64,000 bases of DNA. Origin: Phylloscopus collybita. Its lineage: Eukaryota > Chordata > Aves > Passeriformes > Phylloscopidae. The stretch spans positions 2,663,501-2,727,500 of the forward strand of contig JAJNNQ010000126.1 in NCBI GenBank assembly GCA_027886175.1, in the 5' to 3' direction. Positions 13,201 to 26,513 of the stretch are shown here, in pieces; the first letter of the stretch is position 1, and every line of letters starts with the position of its first letter. The position numbers and the translations under genes were made by a program. The notes below the pieces were generated by a model that saw nothing but the letters and a program-made list of their open reading frames with translations, was not told where the DNA came from and ran no database searches.

Positions 13201-16200
13201 ATACATGCTTTAAAATCTCATCCTGTGATTTGCTAGTAGCAAAAAATCCCCTCTACAACAAAACACAAAAGGGAAATAAGCTTCTCTAGAAACAAAACCC
13301 CCAAAGCACATAAGCAATGAATGATGTTGGGGTGAAGTAAGTTTGAAAAGAGGTGGAAAATAATCCTCTTTGGAGGAATGTGTTATTTAAGTATTGTTTT
13401 TAAAACCTACCTTTTCTGATTCTTTCTTGCTTAACTCACTTGTTTATTGAATTTCACTGATAAATTATAGAAATGTCAGTCTTCTATAGATAAATATGTG
13501 CCTTGTGTTTGGAAGCTGCTGACAAAATATGTATGTATTTAGCTGTTTTCTTTTAGACACCACCACAGAGCTCTAGGAATGAGTGAAGGTATTTTTCATG
13601 CTGTATTGAAATAAAAGTACTAGCTCTTGGATAGTACATTGAATCGATTTCCTTCATTTTCCAAGAGTAAAATGGCAAATGACACAAATATTTTGAGGTG
13701 GTGTTGGATGGACTTACAGGTCCTTGTTCCTCTGCCCTTAGTAAGAAGGGTGTCAGTGATTTATGTGTTCTTCTGTTAGTAATTACAGGGATGTAATTAA
13801 TGCAAGTCAAACCAGAACATAGACCCAAAGATATAAGCTGTGCTAAAATGCTTTCAGGTCTTGATGTTGCCCCAGTAATAGGGCATTTGCATTTTTTCAC
13901 CTATCTTTCACTGAGGTTTTCTACTTGCTCATACATCCCATGTCACCTGAGATACACTGACAGTGCCTCTCTCTTAGAGATGCTTCTTGGAAATAAGAGA
14001 TTTCTCTTTCTGTAAGACTTGAAAATAAAGTACAAAGAAAATTGTGGTGTCAATTTATTCTGTATTGGTACACGTAGGTCAACAATTAAAGGACAAGCTT
14101 CATAGAAGTGCTTTTCTCTTGTACAGAAATCAGACAGCTCAACCACGTGCAGAACTTTAAAGCTTAATATTTTTTTTTCTTTGCAGTTTATATCTCTTCA
14201 AACTAGGACTAGCTCCACAGATCCAGGACCTTCTGGGAAAAGTAGACTTCACAGGTAAAAAGAAGCTTAACTAATCGTGTGTTAGATGGTTTTTTACACT
14301 GAAAATCCACTAGCATTGTGCATATTTTCTGTTATGGCCTTTCTCCTCCAAGGATGTTGTTGCAAACACTGCTACAAATTAAACAGGTGGGAGGCTGGTG
14401 TTTTTAATGATCATTGCTCTCAAAGGACAGGAGGGAGGGAGTTCTCATTGAATACTTGTCATATGTTAGAGTCCTTTGAAATGGGGAGGAAAACAGCTCA
14501 GAAGCCCTGGCCAGAAGCACTTTCAGAAACATTTTTAGTGAAACATTCATAGTGAAATTGTCGTGTTTTTGTTCTGATAATGTTTTGGGGTTTTTTTTTG
14601 GTTTTTTTTGTCTGAACAGAGGAAGAAATCAGCAACATGCGAAAGGAGCTAGAGAAATATGGTATACAGATGCCATCTTTTAGTAAGATTGGTGGGATTC
14701 TGGCCAGTGAATTATCAGTGGACGAAGCTGCCTGTAAGTGTGACTCTTGTCCTGTTCTCTACCAAACGCTTTGACACAAGTGCTAACAAAATATTTTCTG
14801 TGTTCTCATTTGCTTAGTTTGCCACCTCTTAAGAGCTAGAAAGACAAGCAAACAAGTTATCACTAGCACATTGCTTCGTTGTTACAAGGCCTCTTCAAAA
14901 TTTGCAGTCTGAGGGGTTTTTTTGGTATCTCCGTTGACCTGTAGGAAGTGTTTTGCAGAAGCAAAGATTTCTCACAATATTTTGAATGGGTTTAATGTTT
15001 TGGTGGGTGGTGCTCCTCTGGAATAATGAACTGACTCCTGTGCACGCCTCTGCACCATATGAGTGCGATGAAGACAGCCATGGGAATATGGTGTCCTCTC
15101 TCTGCCTCCTCTTTTTATCTTATGCCTTTTGCAGTTTTCCTAAAACACCCAAACAGGTGAGGACAAGTCGTTGTTCCAGACAGACAGCTCTCTCATATGT
15201 GATGTTGCATATTTGGAACTTGCCTCTATGTGCAGCTTTCAATCTGTGTGAGTGTGATCCAGTGCATGGTAGAGCCCTGTTGGAGGGTAGGTCCTGCTGG
15301 ACAGTTCGGGTTCTTTTGAGTCTATCTTGAACAGCTTCCATTCAAAAACAGAATTAAATATTTTTTCTGCTACTCATGCCTATTTGTATGTAAGCCTGGG
15401 TGTTTTTCTCTGTATCAATTTTTTTTTTTTTTTGTGAAATGAAATTATATATTACAAAAAAAAAAAGAAAAGGCACTTGAATTTAAGTTACATGAAACCA
15501 AGTGTGTCCACTTAAATCAACTCTTGAGCTCTAGTTATTTTAAGATCCTAGTCTTTTCAGAAGGATAAACTGGAGGACAAAAGGGTTGTCTTTGCTACTT
15601 TTTTCAACCTTGCAAAGTGGCAAGCTGATTCATAATGTTACTTAGTGTGCTGAAATTTTCAGAGCCTAACTTAAAACACTCTTGATGTTGATTTGCATTG
15701 TCTACGTTGTATATTTTGAAGCCTGTTTAATATGTGCATGCTTCACCAAAGCTAGCTCTTAAAATGCTGCCTTTTGAAGTGGCAGGAGATTTTTCAGCAG
15801 ATTTTTAGGTATTTAGTGACTACCAAGCACTTTTTCAGGGAGCTTCCTTCCCTGAAGATGAAAGGGTTCAAACATCCTTCACTGAAAGCCTTATTTTTAC
15901 TGTGCAGGGCTTCCTATAACTTCTGAAGTGTTTTCAGTCTCAGAAAAGCAGGGTTTCCTGACGCTGGTTCTGTCCCTCTGAGCAAGGATTGTGCTGTAGA
16001 TTACATGCTCTGCCGCACGACAGGAAACATCTGCTATGGAAACCCTCACACACTAGTGAGGCTGGATAATGGAGATCCTGCCAAAGGAAGGGATCTACCA
16101 TCCTTCTTCCTAAGTGGAGTATGCAAGAAGGAGATACAAAAGTGGAACAACTGCTGATGACTTCTACTCTGCTGGCAGCAATAGTATAGGTCAGCATGGA

Positions 16201-19200
16201 AAGAATTAGTTGAAGTGCTTTCACAGAGAGCTTATTCTGCAAGGAAACCTCTCCATGCTTCCAGCCTGCTCTTTTAAGTTCAATCTCACTGTTTCTCTTG
16301 GTAGGTGGGGTCATATCTACCAAAATCTGTTTGATTCTCTCCTAAACTTGAACCTATCTTTTGACTGCATTTTTGCTAGTTCCATTTAGGTTAGTGAAGC
16401 CTCTTGCACAACTGTGGAAGAGATAATATCCTTCCCATGTGTTCTGTTTTATGAGGATGTTGGAGCCGTATATGTGTCTAAGGACAGTTTTCTTAGTCCA
16501 TTGGAGTGGATATGGATGTACACAGAACCACAGAATGCCTCAAGTGGGGATATGGACAATTGAGTCCAAGTTCCTGGTCCTTACAGGATTACCTAAAACT
16601 AAACCATATAGCTAGGAGCATTGTCCAGATGCTCCTTAAATTCTGTCAGGTTTGATGCTTTGACCATTCCCCTGGGGAGCCTGTTCCAGTGACTTGCCAC
16701 CCTCTCAATGAAAAACCTTTTCTTCGTGTTCCATGTGAACGTTGTCTTTTCGCAAAGTTTAGTGACAAATGAAACCAGTGTGCTTCTCTGTTTGTATCTC
16801 CTTCACCATGCTAGCTGCTTGTACTGCCCAGCTGTATTGTGCTGAGCTAGAGTGAAACAATTTTAGAACAACTTTCTGGCCTGAACTCAGTGTTAGGCAA
16901 AGGATTATCCACCGACAGCTATGCAAGTTCCAGTAGCTGCCATCTCTGGGGGTGTATAGCTTCACCCTTTATTTGCCCCTGTTGAGTGATATGGTCTTTT
17001 GTCTGACTTCTCTAAATCTGTACACTTCTCTTTTTTTCCCCTGAAACCTCAAATCTGAAGCATGTTTGCTTTCCTTCATAAACTGAGAGAAGCTGAAGTC
17101 TTTCAGACTCAGATATTTAGACCGTCAGTTAAACTGAATCCAGACAACCTCTTTTTACTGCATGCTTTTCTCCACTTCAGCAGAACCATGCAGGGCAAAG
17201 CAGAAAGTAAGCATTGACAAAGTAAGGAAAGATGGCCATTCTATTTTCCCTTCACACATTTCCTTGGTGGCGTGAAAGTAAATCCTAGGCAAGATCCTGT
17301 GATGATAAATGGGGAGCTGCAATGTTCCTCCTTTGGGAGATGATCAAGATACACATTTATCAGGAATTTTACATTTTGTATAGTAAAGTCTGTAAAATAT
17401 TTGAGATTAATGTGCCACCAGACAGCCACTGGGGTCTCTTTGTGGCATGAAGGTCCAGATAAAATGCAGCTCTAGTGCAAGTCCTTCATCTAGATTGACC
17501 TTAGGGCTAAGTGTGTTCAGGGAGGTAACTAGGAGGCCTGTGTTAGCTACTACTCTATACCTAATTCAGCTATAAGTGGTTTTGAATTCATACACTCATG
17601 CAAATTTACTGTGTTAAAAAACACAAGTTTTTGTGACTCTTAAATTCTTGGAGTTGACTGTTTAGTAGATGAGGATTTCTTTTTTTCTCAAAAGAAAAGC
17701 TTAACACAAGCTGATCAGTGGCTGCAGTGAATCCTGTGGCACTCTTTTCTCTTTTTCCTCAGTAGTAAGTAACATTTTGAGGACCCTGTAAAGCCTGCTG
17801 GGCATTTTTTGTCTCTGTTTGAAGTCTGCTGTCTTGTGGCTTTGCAGGTGACAGGAGGGGGGAACATTACATCAGCGTGTCTCGTGTCCCTAGGGGTTCA
17901 CAGAGATCTTGATGTGCCATCAAGAGGGAGGCTTAAATGTGATGTGCAGGGCTGCATCCTGCCTGGGGGAGGTCTTAAATGTGTTTTTCCAGAGGACAAG
18001 TTTAATGGAGCTTCAATTTCCTTATTCTTGTACAGCATCTCTCAGATACACTCAGTTTAGACAGTACTTTTGTATAGACACAAACACACAGCTTTAAGGT
18101 AATAACTACCAAAAATACTTTCAATTCCTACATGCAATTACCTTCTAAATAAATAGGACTTAAATGATAAAATGCATTTTAACTCATTCATTAACTCATG
18201 CTTTATTTTCTGTCAGTAAAATATTAACTGTGTCATGGTTTAACCCCAGCCAGCAGCCAAGCCCCCCACAGCTCCTCGCTTACTCCACAAGCAAGATCAG
18301 AAGGGTGAAAGCTGGAGAACTCATGGGTTGGGAAAAAGACAGTTTAACAGGGAAAGCAAGGGCTGTGCACACAAGTAAAACAAACCAAGAAATTAAGTCA
18401 GTGCTTCCCTTGAGCAGCAGGCAGGTGTTCAGCCATCTCCAGGAGGGCAGGGCCCTATCACACATAATGGTGACCTGGAAAGGCACACTCCATCACTCCA
18501 AATATCCCCCTCTTCCTTCTTCTCCCCACTTTACACACTGAGCTGGGTGCCACATGGTCTGGAATATCCCTTTGGTCAGTTGGGGTCACCTGTCCTGGCT
18601 GTGACTCCTCCCCAGTCCCCTCCCCAGCGTGGCAGAACCAAAAGCAGAAAAGGCCTTGGCTCTGTGCAAGCCCTGCTCAGCAGCAACAAAAACATCTCTG
18701 TATTATCAACCCTGAGCTCAGCACATCCAAAACACAGCCTCATGCCAGCCACTGTGAGGAAAATTAACTCTACCCCAGCTGCAACCAGCACACCCCTGTT
18801 TGGGGAAGGGGTGAACATGGAACAGACAGTGATGTGCCACCTTTGAGTAAACACCAAGTTCTGCAGTCTAGAGGAAACATGGAGCTGAATGTTATCAAAC
18901 CTGTAAATGATTGAACACAAATCCAACGCTCCTTTCGAATAAATCAGGAGGAGCAGTGACAGCTTTGACTTTTTTTTTTTTTTTTTGCTTGCTGAAGTTT
19001 GGGACTGTGCTTTCAATTTTAGTGCATGCAGCTGTGATAGCAATCAACGAGGCTGTTGAGAAGGGAGTAGCCGAGCAAACCATGGCGACTCTGAGGAACC
19101 CAAATGCCATGCTGCTCAACGTGGACGAGGAGCTGGCACAGGACTACCAGAATGAGCTCTTTGATGCCAAAAGGAAGAAAGAATCAAATGCAAGACTCAA

Positions 19201-22200
19201 GGTAGTGGTGCTTTATTTGTACTCCTAGTACATTGTGTTGCTTCGTGTTTCTTGTCAGGCTGTAGCATGACTGTTTAAAAAAAATAACTTAATTTTTTAA
19301 ATTAGTACAGTTAGGAGGAAACCCCCTCTTTTAAGATAGCTAGGAGAAATAATGGTTATGCAATAAGCTAAAAGCCAATTTTGTAAGAATATGATTACTA
19401 TGACTATGATGCAGCTTAACTATGCCCAAAGGCTAAATATACCAGAAGACTAAATAGTAAAAAAGACTAGTTTTCTTCCATTAATTGCTTTAGAAAAAAA
19501 TGAACTTACTGCTTAAAAAGTTGTAAACACAATAATACCCTTCTCTGAGTATAAAGTATAACCTCGCCACAGATATTTAGTGTGAAATTGTTTGCTGTTG
19601 TCTTTTACATGGGAGCTAATGGTCTCTATGACAAAGTGCTAATTTCCACAGTTCACTTAGTCAATAAATTGCTTTACAAATACATTCAGTAAATGCTTCA
19701 GCTGATGCAGTTTTAATGACTTTGGCTAGTAGCTTTTCCCTCTGCAAGCTGTTTTGTGTGAACTAGCAACCATTTTGTTTCTTTAGAATGGCACAATTTC
19801 TGATGAAGAGAGAGATGTCTATGAGGAGCTGCTGACACAAGCTGAGATTCAAGGCAATATCAATAAAATAAACAGTAAGCTATTCTGGATCCTCGTGGAA
19901 GTATGCACACAATATGTGATCTCCCAGATTCCAGCTGAACACAACTTGAGTCCACCTGAAAAAACAAAATATTTCTGTAGAAACTTGAAAAATATTCACA
20001 AGTGGCTAATAATCTGTCTACAACTGTTTTTGTCATGCTTTTGCTTCTCTACTAATCTTTGTGGGGGCAGGTGGTGGGGGAGGGGGGGGCTAATTTCTGT
20101 TTGTGGTTTTTGCTGTGAGGATTCCTCAGTTCAGAATCGAATCGTTTATTGCCTGCTCTGTTTCTTTATGTTCTTTCTGTGTGCAGAATACTGTAAATTT
20201 TGACCCCCTCTTCTATATAGACCCAAAATTCATTCACAAGCTTTTGCTTAGCTGTGGTTCTAACTGCTTCCACACAGGCTCACGCAGAGCCAGAGACTCC
20301 CTTTGTAGGCTTGAACATGAACGAGGTAATTCTCTGCTAGAGAAAGATTGCCACCCTAGCTGGCTTTTTGACAAAAAGTGAGATGCTGACAGCAATGGAC
20401 TTTTTTTTCTTTTTTTTTTTTTTTTTTTTTTCTTTTTTCCCCCCACCCTATGAAAGCGGTATTTGCTGTTGATAGGCATTGTTTTCATTTCAGTTCACAT
20501 AGCTTTAGTCCAAGTGAATGAGGCTATTGATCGGCAAGATGAAGGGGCACTGATGGCAGGTTTGAACCGCCCTGCTCTGAGCCTGCTTGAAGTCCTGCCA
20601 CAAAATTCCTCGTGGTACCTATTGCAATTGTGTGATTCTAAAGAACAGAAAATGCAGGTAATTTAATTGAGCAGGTACTACCTGTCAGCTTGCACTTTTT
20701 TTTTTTTTTTTTTAAGCTGGTTTTAATCCAGAGAGGAACTGTCTTTACTCTGCCTTTCAGCATCATTTATGAAAAGTTTTGTAAAGATTTGAGAATAATT
20801 GATGTACTAATCAGCACTAAAGAGCTGCATTTGCTCTAAAGAGCGTGATATCCTTTTGAGTATTTACTAAGATACAAGAAAATTTAAGATATAACATGCA
20901 GCCCCTAATATTTTGTTTGCCAAATGAGTTATAATTTGAGTACAAATAAAAGTAATATTGAATTATTAATATTAAACTGAAGTGCCAATTGGGTTTTAAG
21001 GAGAAAATCTATTATTTTAAATAAGATGAACATCACAGGAAAAAATTAATGTTGTGTTTACTGAGCCTTGTATTTGAGGCACAGGTGATAGTACAATCAA
21101 CTCCCAGTGTACCATCACCAGGCTTTATCCCTTACCTCCCGTCAAACAAAAACATAATTAAACCTTGTTTTTCTGATCTGTTAGATAGCAGGCATTCCAA
21201 ATATGCTCGACAAAAGTGAAATACAGAAAGAAGTTAGTGTTGCCAATGTGGAAGCTGAGGCTCACAAGCTTAGTGAGTAACTGTTTTAATATTCTTTACC
21301 GTCACCATTTAATTATGTTAAGATAATTGAGTCCAGCATTTCTTGCACATAAGCAAGGTTTCTCAAACTGAAACCATATGTGTTGCATTTTACTCTCATA
21401 ATCTTTTTTCTCAGTGTCACAATTGCCAAGTCACCAATCTGTGCTGCATTTGAGGTACTCTTGTTGAGCTGACTGATTTGAGCCACTGGCTGGCACAGTG
21501 GCAAAAACCTGAAAGCAGTGCATGGCTTGATGTCTTGAGCAAATATTTATCAGTGCACTATTGATGCTCACCTGGGAGCAACGACCATTCTTGGACAGTT
21601 AAGACGGCGGAATATTTTTGCAATCACATTGCAGAGAAAATTTATTCTCACTTTTAGACACACATTATCTAAATCTAACCTATTCTCAGTCTGTTAAGAA
21701 TGCCACATGACACAAGTCATAGTTTGTACAAAAATATAGTTAAAGGGGATCTAAATTTGCAGTGCATGTGTTGCTGCTTTTGACTGGAAACTTCTTTGCT
21801 AGGAAGTTAACCTTTGGTTGATCTGCTGTCATTTCACACTGCATCTGGGCATGGCTGTTTTGTCTCTGGTACTGTATTCAATGCTTTGAAATCCAGGCTG
21901 ATTGCTTTTGTAACGTGCCTTAAAGGCTGTATTGTGAGGTCAGCTTAAGTCAGAAGATAAATTGAACTTTATACCTTAAATGTTAGCCTGTTTCAGATTA
22001 GATAGCTATGGTGAGCAGTACTTTCTCTGAAAGAGTTACCTCTTGATAAAGGAAAGGAAGAACAAAAAACTGATGTGTGAAAAGCAATCTGAAGAGTAAC
22101 TTAGTTCTTATGTTTGGCTTGAGAAGAAAAAAATATAGCTGCTTTTGTTATAGGACTGTAAGCAATGTAAAATATGTTTTGCAATTTGCATGCTGGGTTT

Positions 22201-25200
22201 CAAAACTAGAAGTCAGTGGCTTGGTTATTGGCTGCAGAACTAGTCTAATCCATTTGTGGACCTTGACTCCTTTCCTCTTTACTTTTTTCTTTAAAAAAGC
22301 ATGCATGCATGCTGTAGCTGTGAGAGCCTTTCCTGATTTCTAACTTTAGGAGTAGCCAACAGAGAGAGTCTTCAGTGACAACGTGGCCCCCTATCACTGT
22401 GCTTCAGAGAAAATGAAATGAGAGGCCAGGGGCTTGTTTTAGAAGGTTTTCAGAGACCTTGTGAACTGTAATAAGCTCTGAGTGTTGCTGTATGGGTGAA
22501 CTGTGGATGGTCTTCTGTACAAGTAGTCTTGTCTCAGATTTGGGCAGTCAGTGGTAATTAAAAATGTTCCCTGGGTTGCAGTACACAGAAAAGCCACATG
22601 ATAATGTAGAGGAGTAGGGCTTATTGATGGAAAAGGCATTTGTATCATTGCTATTCTTCAATTGGCAACATGTGCTCTAACCTTCAAGGTTGCTTCCCTT
22701 TCTGCCAGACCAGAGTGGTGCCTTGTACAGTGTGTTCCTGGGTGTGTCCTGGCCTGGGTTTCTTCAGAGATGGCTCCTCCAGGTGTGCAATTATGGTGGC
22801 AGTGACTAAGCTGAGGGATGTTGTAATGCTTCTGCAGCTGCCCAAGTGGGAAGTGTTTTTCAGCATTTTTTCTGCTGGGCTTCAAACCCCTGACCAAAGT
22901 CAGCCCAGCAAAAAGCAAAACAGGCAAGTTGTTCAGGTACTGAAAAGGTTTACACTTCATACCTTTACGTCCATTTAGTGTGGTCTGTTTAAGTTAAAAT
23001 CTGAGCTGTAGCAAAGGGATTCATTTCTAGATGGCAGTGCCTGTAAGGACTGATCTTCCACACTGGTAGAAGAGCAAACAGGTGTTGGCATGCAGAAGAA
23101 GTTCTAGAAACCAGAGCATGTGGTTTTCCATCAGTTCAGCTACTGATTTTCTGGCAGAAAATCCCACATGTCCAATACATTTGGCTGATTTTCACCAGGC
23201 CTCCTGAAATAGACAGTAATAATGTCGTTGGTACTTCAGGTACTGTTTTAGCTAGCTCAATTAGATCCTGCCAAAGCAGGAGGTGAGAGGGGAAACATGG
23301 TGCAGAAGGAAGGGAGCACTTGGGGTGAAGCAAGACTGAGGTGCTGGAGCTGACACACACAGCAGCACCTCCTGCAAGCACACCCAGGAGGAGAGAGATC
23401 TTTCTCTGTGCTAGGGTGGGGTCAGCTCCTTGTTTTGTGTTAGAGGTGCAAGAAGCACCTCATTTCTAAAAGTCCAGAAATTTTAAAAGTCCTCCAGTCA
23501 ATTATTTGCTCAATACCTTTTAACAGAAGACTTTGTTTTGGCAACATTCGGCAGTCATGTCATTTCACAAAAATGCTTTTTTTTTCCTCTTGTGACAGCA
23601 AACTGTGTTCTTTGTAGTAACTTAGCTGTCATCTACGTGGCGTGAAGAGCAGACAGCACATGAAAATTAATAAGCTTTTCTCCCTGCTGTTCTTCAGAAC
23701 TTATAGCGGTTGACAATATCAATACAGCAATTCGCAACTGTGATCCTAGCAAAACTCTGGTTGCGCTGATGAAACCCGAGGCACAGCTGCCTGTTGTTCA
23801 CTCATTTGCTGCTGCTGTCTATCAGACTGAGCTGTTCAACCTCCAACAACAGAATGCTGTGGTAAGAGTGAAAAGCTGACAAGCCTGCTCGTTGGTGTTG
23901 TGTATCAGACCGTGGAAGAGCACAAACATAGCATGCTGTGGTGTAAAATCGGACATAATTCTCTTGCCGTGGTGTTAGATATTGCATGAATCATTTTGGT
24001 TGAAAGGGCAGTATTTAATTGCAGAGGGTTTTTTTTGTTGTTTTTTTTCTTGCCACACTTCAGTCTGGCTGAGCTCTTGTGTTGCAACAAATCAACTGAC
24101 TTTTTTTTTTTTTTTTTTTAATTGTTGCATGCTCTTAATGTGGACTAGGTCTGGTTTATATATTGTATAGAAAAGTAATCCCCTGTTATGGGTAGGACCA
24201 GAGGAGATGAGACTGTGGGGCAAAAGAAGGAAAGGCAGACTAGATGGGACATAAAAGCCCACTGATCTCCACCACCACTGTTGTGTCAGTCTAGCATGCC
24301 TGTGACTAGGAAACTTTCCAGGCTTCTTAAATCAAGCCCATCTCCTTGATGGTATCTAGTGTGTAACTCAAATCTGTTACACTGCTTATTTAGCTTCCTG
24401 ACTGCAGTGCATTATTATCCTACAGAACTACCTGGCACATGATGAACTGTCTATTGCAGTAGAAATGTTGTCAGCTGTTGTGTTGCTAAACCAGACCTTG
24501 GAAAATAAGGACATCCTAATGATAAAAAATCATCTCAGAGACCCATGCATTGGCTTCAATAATCTGGAAGAGGAAAACTTGCAACGGTAAAGGTTCATTT
24601 TGTCTTGTCTGGATGAGACTTGGCAACTTCTGAAAAAAATAAGAAGGCTTTTTTTTTGGGTGGGCTGTCCTGTGTTGTGGCTGTGAACTTGAAGGAGCTG
24701 TAAGACAAACATCTGTCTTTTAAATTAATAAGGGAGAGTGTGACTATTGCTGTACTAATTGTATCTAAATATAAGCAATAACACAGCCTTGAAGGCTGTA
24801 GATGTGTGAGTTGCAGGGAAAATACCCTCAGAAAACCAACATGAGGGTCTGACAAGAATTTTTGCGGACACTAAAACGTGAAACAACTGTAGCTGGAAAC
24901 TGTTAATCGCTAACCACTCTGTAATTCTGAAGGATGATCTTTGGAATGAGATAGTGTTTAGTGCCTCAAGGTCCAGGAGATCTCTTGAGCCATGGCCAAG
25001 CCCTTTTTTTTGCTTATTAAGAAAGTGAATACAACGCTTGTGGCGTGTGCATATGTTCAACAGTACATTATAGCCTTGGTTTGGCTGCCCAGCTGCTTCC
25101 CCTGCCACTGGCCTGACTTGCCACAGACGTGCTGCCAACTGCAGTTGCTCTTTTGTCCATCAATAAAAACCCAGGCAACATAAGAGACCTGTGCCCCCAG

Positions 25201-26453
25201 CATGCAAGGCAGAGCATGGGAATGCAGAGCAGTTCCTGTCTCTTGGTGCAGGTGGTGGAAGCCTCCGTGTGCTTCTGGAAGGCATTAGCGGGCAAAAGGG
25301 ACCACAGCAGCTGAAGATCTTCACTGGGTTGTCAGGGGAGATGAATGTGAGAGTGGCCCTTGCTGGGTGTCTCGAAGTTGGAAGGAAGGCAGCCAGATGA
25401 GGAATAAGAGACGAGTGTTTTTGGTCAGAGAGAGAAGAATGACATAAAACAGAGCAAAATTAACCTGCTGCTTTGCCTCCACTGATGTGAGGTGGTGCTT
25501 GGGGCAAGAGAAGCAACATTATCAACATGCAGAAATGGCCCCAAAGTGTCCCAAGTGCAGCATTTCTGGTGATGCTGCTGAACCCAAACTTTAGATCACA
25601 CTGTCAGTCAACGCAGATGAAACAGTAGGAGATAGTTGGACTTGACAACTAAATAAAGTTTTATTATGCCATTATGTTAGCCTGTGCTGCCAACCATATG
25701 TTGAGTATTGCAGGAATCTTTGGGTTGCACAGTACCAGAAGAGAATACAGTAGAGCTAGAAAAACTTCACTAAGGGAGATGCTGTTCAATGGCTTTCTAT
25801 CAGAAGAAATGGACTTTTGGGGAATGTGTTTTCTGGAAGAGAGAATTTAGGGGAAATAGGTCATAGGTCTCCAAAAACTGTGCCTGTTGTGGAGAAGGCT
25901 AATAGAGTCAGTTACTAGCTTCTAATAGCTCTAGTTGTTTGGGGATTTTTTGAGAATTTAATAAAGAAAATACTGGACCCTATAAAATATAAAGTTTAAT
26001 TTTTTTAAAAAAAACTATCATCTCACAAAACACATTGTGGGTTAATTTCTCAATAATAAATATGATTTTAAAATAAATCAGGTAAATTAATGGCCTGTAG
26101 CCTTGTTTGCAGCTATTAAAGTGATACACAGTCTCCAGCTTCAGAAGCCCTTAAACACAGGCTACTAGATGCTGGAAAAACAAATCAGATTAGGAAATTA
26201 GGAATCTCTCCTGTTTGTGTTTTTTCTGCCCACCATCCATTCCTCAGGCTTCTGATGGGAATAGAAAACGTGCATTTTATCTGACATACTGTAGCAGTTC
26301 TGTGTTTGGTTCAGGAATGTGAAATAAATGTACACATGAATTTGCACTACTGTGCGGGTTTCCAGCTCATCTGATCTGTGAGTCTTCTAGGAAGAGCAGA
26401 CACAGGCTTCAGAGCTTGTGCTTGGAGGATCTTGAATTGTGGAAAGAGTGGCT

Positions 26454-26513
<60 letters not shown>

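Larger units (their letters stand above)
7707..14186 (+). other. IQGAP2: IQGAP2 intron (6.5 kb)
   Basis: Holds a G/T-rich stretch (9279-9348), a MIR-like remnant (10028-10107), a T tract (10153-10202) and the LTR-like block with its minisatellite (10311-12178). The stretches 7707-9278 and 12180-14186 show nothing recognisable. Confidence 0.85.
14734..19022 (+). other. IQGAP2: IQGAP2 intron
   Basis: Holds an antisense CR1 3' end (16515-16752) and a solo LTR (18231-18792) ending 230 bp before the next exon. The remainder shows no recognised element apart from short T and A runs. Confidence 0.85.
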
